DNA of 64,000 nt, from contig JAAEQC010000199.1 in the NCBI GenBank assembly GCA_024231905.1, positions 1 through 64,000 of the forward strand. The letters are read 5' to 3'. Below the pieces are notes generated by a model that was given only the letters and a program-made list of their open reading frames with translations, did not search any database and was not told the origin of the DNA. Each line of letters starts with the position of its first letter. The first letter of the stretch is position 1. The DNA is from a bacterium (GTDB lineage Bacteria > Krumholzibacteriota > Krumholzibacteriia > LZORAL124-64-63). This document shows positions 53,762-62,632 of the stretch, piece by piece. A program made the position numbers and the translations under genes.

Positions 53762-54895
53762 ATGAGCCCGATGACACTGGGAATTCTGACCTCCCACAAA
53801 GAGAACGAAAAGCGGATGCCGATTCATCCGCGGCACTTCGATCAGATTCCGGCTTCGCTTCGCAAGTCGATTCTTTTTGAGAAGGGGTGTGGCGCGCCAC
53901 TCGGTATTGAAGATGCCGAGTTGGAAGACGTCTTCGGCGGCGTGCGGTCACGCGGTGCAGTGCTCGCCGATGCGGACATCATTCTGTTGCCGAAACCCCT
54001 CGCCGAAGACCTGCGACAGATGCGCCATGGGACCGTGCTGTGGGGATGGCCGCACTGCGTGCAGCAGACGGAAATCACCCAGGTCGCGATTGATCGCAAA
54101 CTGACACTCATTGCGTGGGAAGCCATGTTTCTCTGGAAGGATGAGGTGCGCGATATGCATCTCTTCTACCGTAACAACGAAATGGCAGGCTACTGCGGTG
54201 TGCAGCATGCACTCGACCTCGCGGGTACCGATGGATTGTACGGGGAGAAGCTGAAGGCCGTCGTATTGAGTCATGGATCCGTCAGCCGCGGCGCGATCTA
54301 TGCCTTGCAGGGGCGGGGTGTCTCCGACATCGACGTTTATACGCAGCGACCGCCCTTCGCGACGCATGATCAGGTAGCCGGGTGTCGCTATGGCCAGATG
54401 ATCCCGGATGAAAACGGGCGGAACATTATCGTCGTGGATGAGAATGGCGTCAGACGCGAACTGCGAGACGTGCTGGCCGAGACGGATCTGATAGTCAACG
54501 GGATCCTGCAGGATACGGATCACCCGCTGATGTATGTCGAAGAAGAAGTGCCGAATTTCAAACCGCGCTCGCTCATCATTGATGTGAGTTGTGACGACCG
54601 GATGGGATTCCCGTTTGCGCGGCCGACCAGCTTCGAGGAGCCGGTTTTTCGCGTGGGGGAAGGTCTGTATTATGCGGTGGATCACACGCCAAGCTACCTG
54701 TGGCGGAGCGCGTCGTGGGAGGTTTCCCGGGTTGTGATTGCGTTCCTGGAAACGGTGATGGGGGGGGCGGAGGCCTGGGGCCAGGACGAGTCGATCCGCC
54801 GGGCAATCGAGATCCGCGACGGGGTGATTCAGAACGAGAGAATCCTCAGCTACCAGGGGCGGGAATCGGCATCTCCTCACGTGATCAGGGGCTAA
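53762..54895 (+). CDS. ceo: N5-(carboxyethyl)ornithine synthase
   Basis: A 377-residue NAD(P)H-dependent enzyme of the alanine dehydrogenase/PNT fold that condenses pyruvate with the side-chain amine of ornithine (or lysine). Matches to the lactococcal enzyme by memory: opening ILTSHKENEKRMPIHPR, VLWGWPHCVQQTEIT, the loop FYRNNEMAGYCGVQHAL, LIIDVSCDD, and VDHTPSYLW. It is longer than the about 310-residue classical enzyme, with an insertion at about 190-240. The AGGAG lies 11 bases upstream of ATG 53762. The substrate of this homologue (ornithine, lysine or another opine amine) is not certain. The region is less GC-rich than the neighbouring housekeeping genes. Confidence 0.85.
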   Translation: MSPMTLGILTSHKENEKRMPIHPRHFDQIPASLRKSILFEKGCGAPLGIEDAELEDVFGGVRSRGAVLADADIILLPKPLAEDLRQMRHGTVLWGWPHCVQQTEITQVAIDRKLTLIAWEAMFLWKDEVRDMHLFYRNNEMAGYCGVQHALDLAGTDGLYGEKLKAVVLSHGSVSRGAIYALQGRGVSDIDVYTQRPPFATHDQVAGCRYGQMIPDENGRNIIVVDENGVRRELRDVLAETDLIVNGILQDTDHPLMYVEEEVPNFKPRSLIIDVSCDDRMGFPFARPTSFEEPVFRVGEGLYYAVDHTPSYLWRSASWEVSRVVIAFLETVMGGAEAWGQDESIRRAIEIRDGVIQNERILSYQGRESASPHVIRG

Positions 54896-55017
54896 ATCGA
54901 GATGTGGAATCGTCGACGCAAGGAGATAGGTGCGCGGGCCCGTCAGAAGAGTGATCGTCTGCGTCTTCGGTGCAAACGGACCAACCCAGCCGTTCAGGTC
55001 ACCGCCATGTTCCCGTT

Positions 55018-56475
55018 CTACTTCCGCCAGAACGAAGGATAGAAAATCACCAGCGCCGAAAACATCTCCAAACGGCCGACGAGCATGTTCCAGGCCAGGA
55101 ACCACTTCCCGACGTCCGAGATGAAGGCGTAGTTCTCCGACGGTCCGACCGCGCCGAACCCCGGTCCGATGTTCATCAGGGACGCGATGACAGAGCTCAT
55201 GGCCGTCAGGTAATCCATGTCGTCGACAAGCACCATGAAGCACCCACCGCCCAGAACCAGGAAGATGTTGACGATGAAGTAGCAGACGGCCAGATCGACG
55301 ATCGACTGGTCGATGGGGCGGTTGTTGATCCGCACCGAGACCACCGCCAGCGGCTGCAGGAAGATCCGTTTGATGGCGCCGACCATGTACTTCCAGATGA
55401 CGACGTAGTGGATGACCTTGATGCCGCTGGTGGTCGACCCGGCGCAGGCGCCCACGAAGCATACGGCGAAGAGGAGCATCTGGGCCGCCTGGGGCCACAG
55501 TTCGTAGTCCTGGGTCGTGAAGCCGGTGGTCGTCAGCAGGGACATGACCTGGAAGGTGCCGTGCCGCAGCGCGTTCCAGAACCCGTAGGTGCCCTGGAGC
55601 CACAGGACCAGCGTCGTGGCCCCGCAGAAGGCCGCCACGAAGCCGACGTACCACTTGAACTCGGTGTTGGCCCGCAGGACGCGCCACTCGCGCCGCGCCG
55701 CGTGGTAGAAGAGCATGAACGTGACGCCGCCGAGGAACATGAACAGGATGATGATCCAGTCGAAGTAGGCGTTGTCGTAATGGCCGATGCTGGCGTTGTA
55801 GGGCGAGTAGCCCGAGGTCGAGACCGTGCCGAAGGCGTGGCACAACGAATCGAACAGCGACATGCCGCCGGCGCACATCAAGCCCACCTGTGCAGCGTTC
55901 AGCGCCAGGTAGATGATCCACAGCACCGTGATGGCGTCGCGATTGCGAGCCACAAACCGTTCCTTGGTGATGGTCTGGCCGGGGCTCGACTCGGCCCGGA
56001 AGATCCGCAGTCCTCCCATGCCGTGGGGCAGGAAGATGATGGTCAGGGTCAGGAATCCCATGCCTCCGAGCAGGTGGGTCTCGCTACGCCAGAAGAGCAG
56101 GCCGTGGGGCACGGCCTCGATGTCGGTCAGGATGGTCGCGCCCGAGGTGGTGTAGCCGGACATCATCTCGAAGAAGGCGTCGGTGAACGACGGGATCGAC
56201 CCGTGGATCATGAAGGGCAGAGCCGAGACCGCCGAGATCAGGCCCCAGCCGAAGGCGGCGATGGCGAATGCGTCATTGATGCCGAGTTCGTGGCTGTTGC
56301 GGAAGAAGTGCCAGAGGGGCAGGCCTGCCGCCGAAGCGACGACGGCCGAGATCAGCAGGGCCGCCAGATCGCCCTCCCCTCCGTACAGCAACGAGCAGAT
56401 GATCGGGGGCACCATCGCTCCGGCGGTCACCAGCAGCAATGTTCCCATGACATGGGCGATGGCGCGGGGATTCAT
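55018..56475 (-). CDS. trkH: TrkH-family potassium uptake protein
   Basis: A 485-residue membrane protein; start ATG 56475 (MNPRAIAHVMG) overlaps the stop of the TrkA gene as ATGA. Four pore-loop repeats carry the selectivity residues: SGYTTSGATIL, FGTVSTSGYSP, LLTTTGFTTQD and NIGPGFG. This is the M1-P-M2 fourfold layout of TrkH/KtrB. It imports K+ with the cytoplasmic gating protein encoded upstream. The C-terminus ends FYPSFWRK. Convergent with ceo. Confidence 0.93.
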   Translation of the reverse strand: MNPRAIAHVMGTLLLVTAGAMVPPIICSLLYGGEGDLAALLISAVVASAAGLPLWHFFRNSHELGINDAFAIAAFGWGLISAVSALPFMIHGSIPSFTDAFFEMMSGYTTSGATILTDIEAVPHGLLFWRSETHLLGGMGFLTLTIIFLPHGMGGLRIFRAESSPGQTITKERFVARNRDAITVLWIIYLALNAAQVGLMCAGGMSLFDSLCHAFGTVSTSGYSPYNASIGHYDNAYFDWIIILFMFLGGVTFMLFYHAARREWRVLRANTEFKWYVGFVAAFCGATTLVLWLQGTYGFWNALRHGTFQVMSLLTTTGFTTQDYELWPQAAQMLLFAVCFVGACAGSTTSGIKVIHYVVIWKYMVGAIKRIFLQPLAVVSVRINNRPIDQSIVDLAVCYFIVNIFLVLGGGCFMVLVDDMDYLTAMSSVIASLMNIGPGFGAVGPSENYAFISDVGKWFLAWNMLVGRLEMFSALVIFYPSFWRK

Positions 56476-57863
56476 GACAGGATCAGCGCCTGGAGATCTC
56501 TGAGATTCCGCGATTTGCTGATGCCGATGATCTTGTCGCCAGCCTGGACGTGCGTGTCGCCCGTGGCGATCTCCCAATCACCGCTTCGGCGGACTGCGCC
56601 GATGATGATTTTGCCCTGCATCCCGCCGGCTTCGTGCAGCGGCTTGTGGGTGATCGGCGCTCCCTCCTCCGCGATGAGTTCGACCACCTCGGTGTCGCAG
56701 CCGTGCAGTTGGGCAACCGACAGCAGCTGACCGCGACGGATGTACTTCAGGATCTCATTGCCGGCCAGGACCTTCTTGTTCAGGACGACGTCCGAGCCCA
56801 TGGTCGAGGCCAGCACCAGGTAGGCCTCGCGTTGGACCAACGCGATGGTGCGAGCCTTGCTCGCCCCACGGTTCCGCGATCCATCCTGGATCAGGTGCTT
56901 GGCCAGAACACTGGTCATGATGTTCGTCTCATTGTCGCCCGTGGCCGTGATGATGGTGTCCATGTCCTGCAATCCGGCCCGCATCAGCGTGTCGATATGG
57001 GTACCGTCGCCGCGCAGGATCTCCGTGCGGTCCAGGAGGTAGGACAGTTCCTCGGCCCGACGCTCGTCCTTTTCGACCAGCTTGATCGGGAACGAGTTCT
57101 CCAGCAACTCCGCGACTCGAAGCCCCACGAGTCCGCCGCCGATGATCATGATCCTATGCCGTTGTTCCCGGGGCTCACCGATCAGCTCGAGTAGCCGGGG
57201 CTGGTCCTGCGTGTAGGCCAGGACGTAGATGTGGTCGCCCGGCAGGATCTCGTCCTCGCCACCGGGAATGATGGTGTTGATGCCGCGCGCGATGGACACG
57301 ACCCGGAAGTAGAAATCGGCATACTCGCGCGAGATGTCCTTGAGCTTGGAGCCTGCCAGGGCACTGTCGGCGTGGACCCGTGCCGCGGTCACCTGCATCC
57401 GACCGTCTGCGATGTCGATGACGGCGTTGCCGGTCCGCAGCTTCAGCAGCCGGGCGATCTCCTTGGCCACCAGTTCCTCGGGGCGGATGACGAGATCGAT
57501 CTTCAGATCTGCCGCCGTCAACAGGGCGTCGGGCTTCAGCACGTCGAGGGAACGGACGCGGGAGATCTTCTGCGGGATGCCGCACCGGTCGGCCAGCAGG
57601 GAGGCGAGGATGTTCACCGCATCGTTGTCGGTGACGGCGATGAGGTAGTCCATGTCCCGGGCCCCGGCCTCTTCCCAGGACGCGAAGCTCATGCCGTCGG
57701 CCCTGATCAACCGAGCGTCGATCTCGCCGTCGGCCCGCTTGATCAGGTCGGGATCGGTTTCGATGGCCGTCAGGGCATGCCCCTCGTGCGTCAGACGCTT
57801 GGCCAGGTGGTAACCGACGCCGCCGAGACCCAGCAGCAGGATGTTCGCGTTCTTCTTGGGCAT
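56472..57863 (-). CDS. trkA: TrkA regulatory subunit of potassium uptake
   Basis: A 463-residue cytoplasmic protein with two Rossmann (RCK N) and two TrkA_C domains: first NILLLGLGGVGYHLAKRL with VDFY-type NAD site (GLGGVG), second IMIIGGGLVGLRVAELLE (GGGLVG), with C-lobes PGGEDEILPGDHIYVLA and ATGDTHVQAGDKIIGIS. It binds NAD(H) or ATP and gates the TrkH channel. Start 57863 (MPKKNANILLLG) follows a weak site; the frame upstream to 58109 is unlikely to be real. The gene overlaps trkH by four bases. Confidence 0.94.
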   Translation of the reverse strand: MPKKNANILLLGLGGVGYHLAKRLTHEGHALTAIETDPDLIKRADGEIDARLIRADGMSFASWEEAGARDMDYLIAVTDNDAVNILASLLADRCGIPQKISRVRSLDVLKPDALLTAADLKIDLVIRPEELVAKEIARLLKLRTGNAVIDIADGRMQVTAARVHADSALAGSKLKDISREYADFYFRVVSIARGINTIIPGGEDEILPGDHIYVLAYTQDQPRLLELIGEPREQRHRIMIIGGGLVGLRVAELLENSFPIKLVEKDERRAEELSYLLDRTEILRGDGTHIDTLMRAGLQDMDTIITATGDNETNIMTSVLAKHLIQDGSRNRGASKARTIALVQREAYLVLASTMGSDVVLNKKVLAGNEILKYIRRGQLLSVAQLHGCDTEVVELIAEEGAPITHKPLHEAGGMQGKIIIGAVRRSGDWEIATGDTHVQAGDKIIGISKSRNLRDLQALILS

Positions 57864-58084
57864 GGTCAACTCATTCGTTCGGTCGGGTTGCGGACGACGA
57901 CGAAATGCTTGCACAGGGATTCGAACGAGGCAAGAACGGCTTGGTGGGTGCGAACCGGTAACCCTGTTCCGGCGGTACCCGGGGATCGCGGATTCATGGC
58001 AGGCCGGCTGTTTCCGAGTTGTGAATCCGAGGCTGATTTCGGAGTGTCGGACTTTGAGGGAGTGGACCGAAAGGAAGCCGGCAC

Positions 58085-58491
58085 ATGAAGGAGACCACTC
58101 GGAGGACACTGTTGATCGTGGCGGTCATGACCATGACGATGGCCGGGGTTGCCCTGGTTGGAGCGATGCCGACGAGAAGGGTATCGAACAAGCCGTGCAG
58201 AACTACGTGAGCTCGCTCTACGACATGACACCGGAGTTGGTGGACAAGAGCGTTAGCCCGAAACTGCAGTAAGTGGGCTATATGCCGGCGCAGGACCTGG
58301 TCGGCCACCTGAACAAGGACGGCATGTTCGGTCCCAAGACGTCTCCCCGCAAGGTGACGATCCTCGATCATACGGACATGATCGCGAACGTGAAGCTGGA
58401 TGCGGCCTGGGGAGTCGATTACATCCACCTGACGAAGATCGGCGGCGAATGGATTATCGTGAACGCCATCTGGGAGTTGAGTTCACACTAG
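58085..58491 (+). pseudogene. Degraded secreted NTF2-like (lumazine-binding-like) gene
   Basis: The signal-like MKETTRRTLLIVAVMTMTMAG in frame 2 from 58085 runs into a different frame for the mature domain (DADEKGIEQAVQNYVSSLYDMTPELVDK...), a single-base shift near 58160. The mature domain is then interrupted by TAA at 58270-58272 (KLQ-stop-VGYMPAQDL) and continues in frame to 58491 (KIGGEWIIVNAIWELSSH). The second part resembles the NTF2/SnoaL-like 'putative lumazine-binding' family with the WIIVNAxWE ending. At least two disabling changes make it non-functional, though sequencing errors cannot be excluded. Confidence 0.75.
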
Positions 58492-59141
58492 TCGGATCCG
58501 ATCGCAAGCAGGAACGGGAATACCGGGCGGCCGAAACTTCTGCGAGTTCCCTTTCGAGTCCTACGTCCAGAGCCGATTCTCCAGGGACAGGAACAGTCGC
58601 TGGGATTCGTCAGGTCTGGAAGGCCTTTATCGTGCTTACAAATGTCTGATGCCAAGGGATGTGCGAGAGAGACTCGTATGATGGATTAGCCATCCCCCCT
58701 GATCAGATGCCGGAGCGCCACGTCGGCGGCAGGATCCGGGTGAAACCAGACTGCGAGCTACATTTCCGAGCAAAAAAGTCGGAAATATGGTACGCTCGTG
58801 ATTCGGGTGGGGAGACATGGAGGGAACACCGTAGTTGCCAGGCTTCGATCGGAGCCTGCTTGCATGCACCGATCGCTGGTCGAGTAGGGGATTGTCCAAC
58901 TGGTCCCTGATATCTTCCGATATCCCGATCTGATCCTGATTGCGACGTGGAGTCCGAACGGATGACCTTGATCGGGCAAACCCGGTTCCCGAGTGGATTC
59001 TGCATGGATTCTGAGGTCTCGCGCCGGCGATAGCCGGAGACTCTGAGGCGACTCGCCCGCAATTGTCCGTCTTGTATCAGGAGTGAGCACTTATCGATGA
59101 ATGCGGTTGGATTAACCGCCCACGAGAACAGGAGGGAAACA
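58492..59141. other. Gene-free region with possible IS remnant
   Basis: A 650-base gap with lower GC than the main genome. Frames of 83 and 152 codons here have no recognisable protein pattern. AAGTCGGAAATATGG at 58776 nearly matches AAGTCGGATATGG at 53428. I saw no tRNA, terminator or clear promoter. Likely decayed accessory DNA. Confidence 0.5.
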
Positions 59142-59699
59142 ATGCCACAAGATACATGCACCAGTTGCTTCGGTACCGGAAGTTATCAAACCACGGAACG
59201 AGTCAACAACCCGGCCGGCGGGATGTATCAGGAGGTTCCGGTCAGCAAGCCCTGTATGGCCTGTAGTGGCGCAGGTACTATTTGGAAAGCTGATCAGCCG
59301 AAACCGAGACGGGCGCAACGGGCGCAGGAGAAAGAGCGTGCGCACCAACGAGTGGATTCTGGGGAGGCATCTGCCATCACGGAGCCCACGGATTACACAG
59401 TGTACTCAGCCGGGGAGGGGGAATCCGGTACCAAGTTCGAGGAGTTTGTAGCGGGACTGATCTTTATCGTAGTCGGTTTGTCGACTGGGTACTACTGCTC
59501 GACGGAAACCACCATGAATTGGCCTTGGGCCGTTGGCCTCGGCTTTGGGGCAGGTTTTGTCAGTTTCAAGCTGTTTACTGGCCCTTTACGCTGGATACTG
59601 ACGACCATCAAATGGATTCTGGCGACCGCGCTCATGATCGCGGTCGGATCCGCGTTTGTTCTGCTTATCATCGAGATCGTCAAAGCGAACAGTTCCTAG
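59142..59699 (+). CDS. DnaJ-type zinc-finger membrane protein of unknown function
   Basis: A 185-residue protein; start ATG 59142 behind AGGAGGG. The N-terminus has two CxxC pairs with Gly-rich spacing, CTSCFGTGSY (from residue 5) and CMACSGAGT (from about 36), a DnaJ/TsbP-like CxxCxGxG zinc knuckle. A charged Arg/Lys/Glu stretch follows, then two to three hydrophobic segments near the C-terminus (AGLIFIVVGLSTGYYCS, WPWAVGLGFGAGFVSF, LATALMIAVGSAFVLLIIEIV). Probably a small membrane protein with a cytoplasmic zinc-binding head. Base composition is less GC-rich than average. No known family named. Confidence 0.65.
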   Translation: MPQDTCTSCFGTGSYQTTERVNNPAGGMYQEVPVSKPCMACSGAGTIWKADQPKPRRAQRAQEKERAHQRVDSGEASAITEPTDYTVYSAGEGESGTKFEEFVAGLIFIVVGLSTGYYCSTETTMNWPWAVGLGFGAGFVSFKLFTGPLRWILTTIKWILATALMIAVGSAFVLLIIEIVKANSS

Positions 59700-59749
59700 C
59701 CGGGTCGGCCTGCATCTTTCCGACTTCTTGCCGCAGCAACTCGCAGGCC

Positions 59750-60097
59750 CTAATCCGCCAGACCGGCCGCAAGCCTCAGCCCCTTGTCCACGTCCTGCAT
59801 GGAACTCGCGTCCGTCTTGCCCACCCGCTCGCTCAAACAACTCCGGCTGAGCGTCACCACTTGCGCCACGTTCGCCACCGCGTCCCGCCGCAACCCCGTC
59901 GTGGCGGCGTCCAGGACGACGTTTCCCGGCGACTGCGCCAACTCGGGGCGGGGGCTGAGCACCACCGCGAGCACGGTGCCGAGCCGACTGCGGTTGAACG
60001 CATCGCTGGATATGACGAGGACAGGGCGGCGGAGGCGGCGAAGGTCGGCTGATGGGGTGGGAAGGAACGCCCAGCGGACGTCCCCGCGGCGGATCAC
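59750..60097 (-). CDS. MazF/PemK-type endoribonuclease toxin
   Basis: A 115-residue toxin of the MazF/PemK/Kid family: start IRRGDVRWAFLP (the usual beta-strand with R-G-D), RPVLVISSDAFNRSRLGTVLAVVLSP, NVVLDAATTGLRRDAVANVAQVVTLSRSCLSERVG. The start is GTG 60097, overlapping the stop of the antitoxin (GTGA), so the two are translationally coupled as usual for toxin-antitoxin pairs. It would cleave mRNA at short sequence motifs when freed. A mature toxin region seems intact. Confidence 0.9.
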   Translation of the reverse strand: MIRRGDVRWAFLPTPSADLRRLRRPVLVISSDAFNRSRLGTVLAVVLSPRPELAQSPGNVVLDAATTGLRRDAVANVAQVVTLSRSCLSERVGKTDASSMQDVDKGLRLAAGLAD

Positions 60098-60339
60098 CAG
60101 TCGGCGTCGGTCGCGGTGACCGAAGCCTCCTGGAGATGGAGTATGAGCGGGTCGAGAGCGCTCGATTCCCCATCTCCGTAGAGGGAATCGAGCGCCGCGG
60201 TCACACCCTGGGTTCCTTGATCCTTCAAGAACCCGTGCAGGGCGCGCCGATACAGCTCGCTGCGGGAGAGGCCGGCCTTCCGGGCGTAGGCCTCGGCTGC
60301 AGCATAGAGGTTATCGGGGATGGAAATCGCCGTTTTCAT
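60094..60339 (-). CDS. Ribbon-helix-helix antitoxin of the MazF/PemK module
   Basis: An 81-residue protein: MKTAISIPDNLYAAAEAYARKAGLSRSELYRRALHGFL is a CopG/RHH N-terminus (beta strand, then two helices), and the rest is an acidic flexible tail that can bind and neutralise the toxin. Upstream (minus strand) the promoter boxes sit so that the mRNA would begin at or next to the ATG, i.e. leaderless. It overlaps the toxin start. Confidence 0.85.
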   Translation of the reverse strand: MKTAISIPDNLYAAAEAYARKAGLSRSELYRRALHGFLKDQGTQGVTAALDSLYGDGESSALDPLILHLQEASVTATDADW

Positions 60340-60345
60340 ACCAGA

Positions 60346-60374
60346 AGTATAACCGGAGTATAACTACGATGCAA
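60346..60374 (-). promoter_or_regulatory. Leaderless-type promoter with repeated operator for the toxin-antitoxin operon
   Basis: On the minus strand TTGCAT (60374-60369), 17 bases and TATACT (60351-60346) form a near-ideal promoter whose -10 ends six bases before the antitoxin ATG. The motif GTTATACT occurs twice in direct repeat around the -10 and could be the RHH antitoxin site. Confidence 0.6.
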
Positions 60375-60545
60375 GGGAAAATCTCCGCCGTTCGAGGGTG
60401 AGGAGGAGGAGGGCTTGCCGGTGCCCGGAGAGGCTGGTAGAGTCGGCCTTCGCACCGATCTCGGCGATTCCCGGTCAAAGGATGCTCGATGACGCTCCTG
60501 TGGTACTTGCCCTCCGCCCTGCGCGCGGGACCCTAGGCCCCCCGC

Positions 60546-62288
60546 ATGGGCATCGCGACAGACATCGCGATCGTGGTCCTCGCCGGCTTCCTCGGGGGGA
60601 TCGTCGCCCAGCGCCTGAAGCAGCCGCTGATCCTCGGCTATATCGCTGCGGGCGTGGTCCTGGGGCCGGTCACCGGCGGCGGCCTCATCCATGACGCCCA
60701 CGACCTGGAATTGCTCGCGGAGATCGGCGTCGCTCTGCTGCTCTTCGCCCTCGGCATCGAGTTCTCCCTCAAGGAACTGAAGCCGGTCCGCAAGGTGGCT
60801 CTGTTGGGCACGGTCCTGCAGATGCTGCTGACTGTGGCGGTGGCGGCGGGCGCCGGCCTGGTGCTCGGCTGGCCATGGACCGACGCCGTGTGGTTCGGCG
60901 GCTGCGTTTCCCTGTCGAGCACCATGGTCATCCTCAAGACCCTGCAGGCCCAGGGGCGGCTCGGTACTCTCTCCAGTCGCGTGATGATCGGCATGCTGCT
61001 CGTGCAGGACCTGGCCGTGGTGCCGCTGCTCATCCTGTTGCCCCAGTTGACGGACCTGCGCGCCGGCCTGCCCGAGCTGGGCTGGGCCCTGGTGCGCTCG
61101 ACGGTCTTCCTCGCGCTCATGGTCCTGGTGGGCACACGGGTCATCCCCTGGACGCTGCGCAAGGTCACCCGCTGGAACTCGCGTGAGCTCTTCCTGATCA
61201 CCGTGGCCGGCATCGCGCTGGGCATCGGCTACGGCACCTACGAGGTCGGTCTGAGCTTCGCCTTCGGCGCCTTCGTGGCGGGGATCGTGCTCAGCGAGTC
61301 GGATCACGCCCACCAGGCGCTCAGCGACATCATTCCCCTGCGGGACGTCTTCGGGCTGCTCTTTTTCGTGTCGGTGGGCATGCTCCTCGACCCGGAATAC
61401 GTGCGTGGCCACCTGCCGCTGGTGCTCCAGCTGACGGTCGTCGTGGCCTTGACCAAGGGGCTCATCTGCTCCGGGGTGGGCTACGCGTTCGGTTACCGCA
61501 ACGTGATCCCCCTGGCGCTCGGGCTGACCATGTTCCAGGCGGGCGAGTTCGCTTTCGTGATCGGCAAGGTGGGAGTCGCGACCGGCAGCATCAGCACCGA
61601 TCTCTACTCGCTGATCATGGCCGTAACCCTGCTCACCATGTTCCTGACTCCCTTCGTCTCGCGGGCCACCGCTCCGATCTATGGATTCATCCTGCGCCAG
61701 CGGTCGGCCGAACCCGTGCAGACCATCAACATCACCCGCGAGGAACTGCACGACCACGTCGTGGTGGCGGGTGCCGGGCGCACGGGCCAGGCCGTGGCCC
61801 GGGTGCTGAAGGGGATGCAGCTTCCCTTCGTGACCATCGAGATGGACCAGCATCGCCTGGAGACCTGCCGCGAAAACGGCGTCGCCGTCATCTACGGGGA
61901 CGCCAGCCACCCGGTCGTGCTGGAGGCGGCCGGTCTGCGTCGCGCCTGTGTGTTGCTGGTGACCACGCCGGCTCCCATCGTGACAGCGTCCGTCATCCGC
62001 AATGCGCGCCGCCTGCGGGAGGACCTGCACGTGGTAGCCCGCGTCGAAACGCCGGCCCTGCTCGAGGAGTTGCACGGCATGGGAATCCACGCGGCGGTGC
62101 AGCCGCAGATGGAGGCCGGGCTGGAGCTGACCCGGCAGGCCCTGGTGCACCTGCGGTTGCCCGAGTCGCGGATCAAGCGCTTCACCGACGAGATGCGGTG
62201 CGAGTTCTACGGACCCATGCGCGGCGGGGCTGGGCCGGAGCCGGCCCCTCCCGAATCGTTTCCGACACCCGAGGAGGACCACCGGTGA
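60546..62288 (+). CDS. Kef-type monovalent cation:proton antiporter (CPA2)
   Basis: A 580-residue protein. The N-terminal Na+/H+ exchanger domain has about 12 TM helices including [64 protein letters not shown] and [20 protein letters not shown]. The C-terminus is a TrkA-N (RCK) NAD-binding domain, [22 protein letters not shown] (GAGRTG) with [15 protein letters not shown]. This is KefB/KefC-like; K+ or Na+ efflux coupled to protons. The downstream lipoprotein gene starts with GTGA overlapping its stop. Confidence 0.92.
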   Translation: MGIATDIAIVVLAGFLGGIVAQRLKQPLILGYIAAGVVLGPVTGGGLIHDAHDLELLAEIGVALLLFALGIEFSLKELKPVRKVALLGTVLQMLLTVAVAAGAGLVLGWPWTDAVWFGGCVSLSSTMVILKTLQAQGRLGTLSSRVMIGMLLVQDLAVVPLLILLPQLTDLRAGLPELGWALVRSTVFLALMVLVGTRVIPWTLRKVTRWNSRELFLITVAGIALGIGYGTYEVGLSFAFGAFVAGIVLSESDHAHQALSDIIPLRDVFGLLFFVSVGMLLDPEYVRGHLPLVLQLTVVVALTKGLICSGVGYAFGYRNVIPLALGLTMFQAGEFAFVIGKVGVATGSISTDLYSLIMAVTLLTMFLTPFVSRATAPIYGFILRQRSAEPVQTINITREELHDHVVVAGAGRTGQAVARVLKGMQLPFVTIEMDQHRLETCRENGVAVIYGDASHPVVLEAAGLRRACVLLVTTPAPIVTASVIRNARRLREDLHVVARVETPALLEELHGMGIHAAVQPQMEAGLELTRQALVHLRLPESRIKRFTDEMRCEFYGPMRGGAGPEPAPPESFPTPEEDHR

Positions 62289-62632
62289 CCTACGTGCGCG
62301 GAGTCGCGATCATTGCCCTGTGCTGCATCCCGTTCCTGGGCGCCTGCGGTGGCGGGGATGCGGACGAGTCGACCGGCGGAACGGAGCGGAGCCCGACTCT
62401 CGCCGAAGTCGTGGATCGCCACGCGGACGAACTCGTGGCCATGGACGGTGTGTCGGCCGTGGGAGCGGCCATGCTGCCCGGCAGGCGACCCTGCGTGCGC
62501 GTCTTCGTGGTCGAACTCACGGAAGAACTGCGGGAACTGCTCCCGGAGCATCTCGAAGGCTACCCGGTGGACATCGAGGTGAGCGGGGATTTCGTGCCGG
62601 TGGAGGCGCAGGTGGAGGAGGGGGAATCGTGA
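62285..62632 (+). CDS. Small lipoprotein of unknown function
   Basis: A 115-residue lipoprotein: GTG 62285 overlaps the stop of the Kef gene (GTGA), with GAGGAGG seven to eleven bases upstream. The N-terminus [21 protein letters not shown] carries the lipobox LGAC, followed by GGGDADE. The rest ([43 protein letters not shown]) resembles small alpha/beta domains of the '[27 protein letters not shown]' type known in other bacteria. Function unknown; context suggests an envelope or ion-homeostasis role. Confidence 0.75.
   Translation: MTYVRGVAIIALCCIPFLGACGGGDADESTGGTERSPTLAEVVDRHADELVAMDGVSAVGAAMLPGRRPCVRVFVVELTEELRELLPEHLEGYPVDIEVSGDFVPVEAQVEEGES

Noticed and set aside
58270..58272. Possible Sec readthrough in the NTF2-like gene
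   Set aside because: The stop is TAA, not UGA, and there is also a frameshift; pseudogene is the simpler reading.
58659..59161. 83- and 152-codon ORFs in the gap after the pseudogene
   Set aside because: No motif, no good start signal and low-complexity composition; more like remnant DNA.
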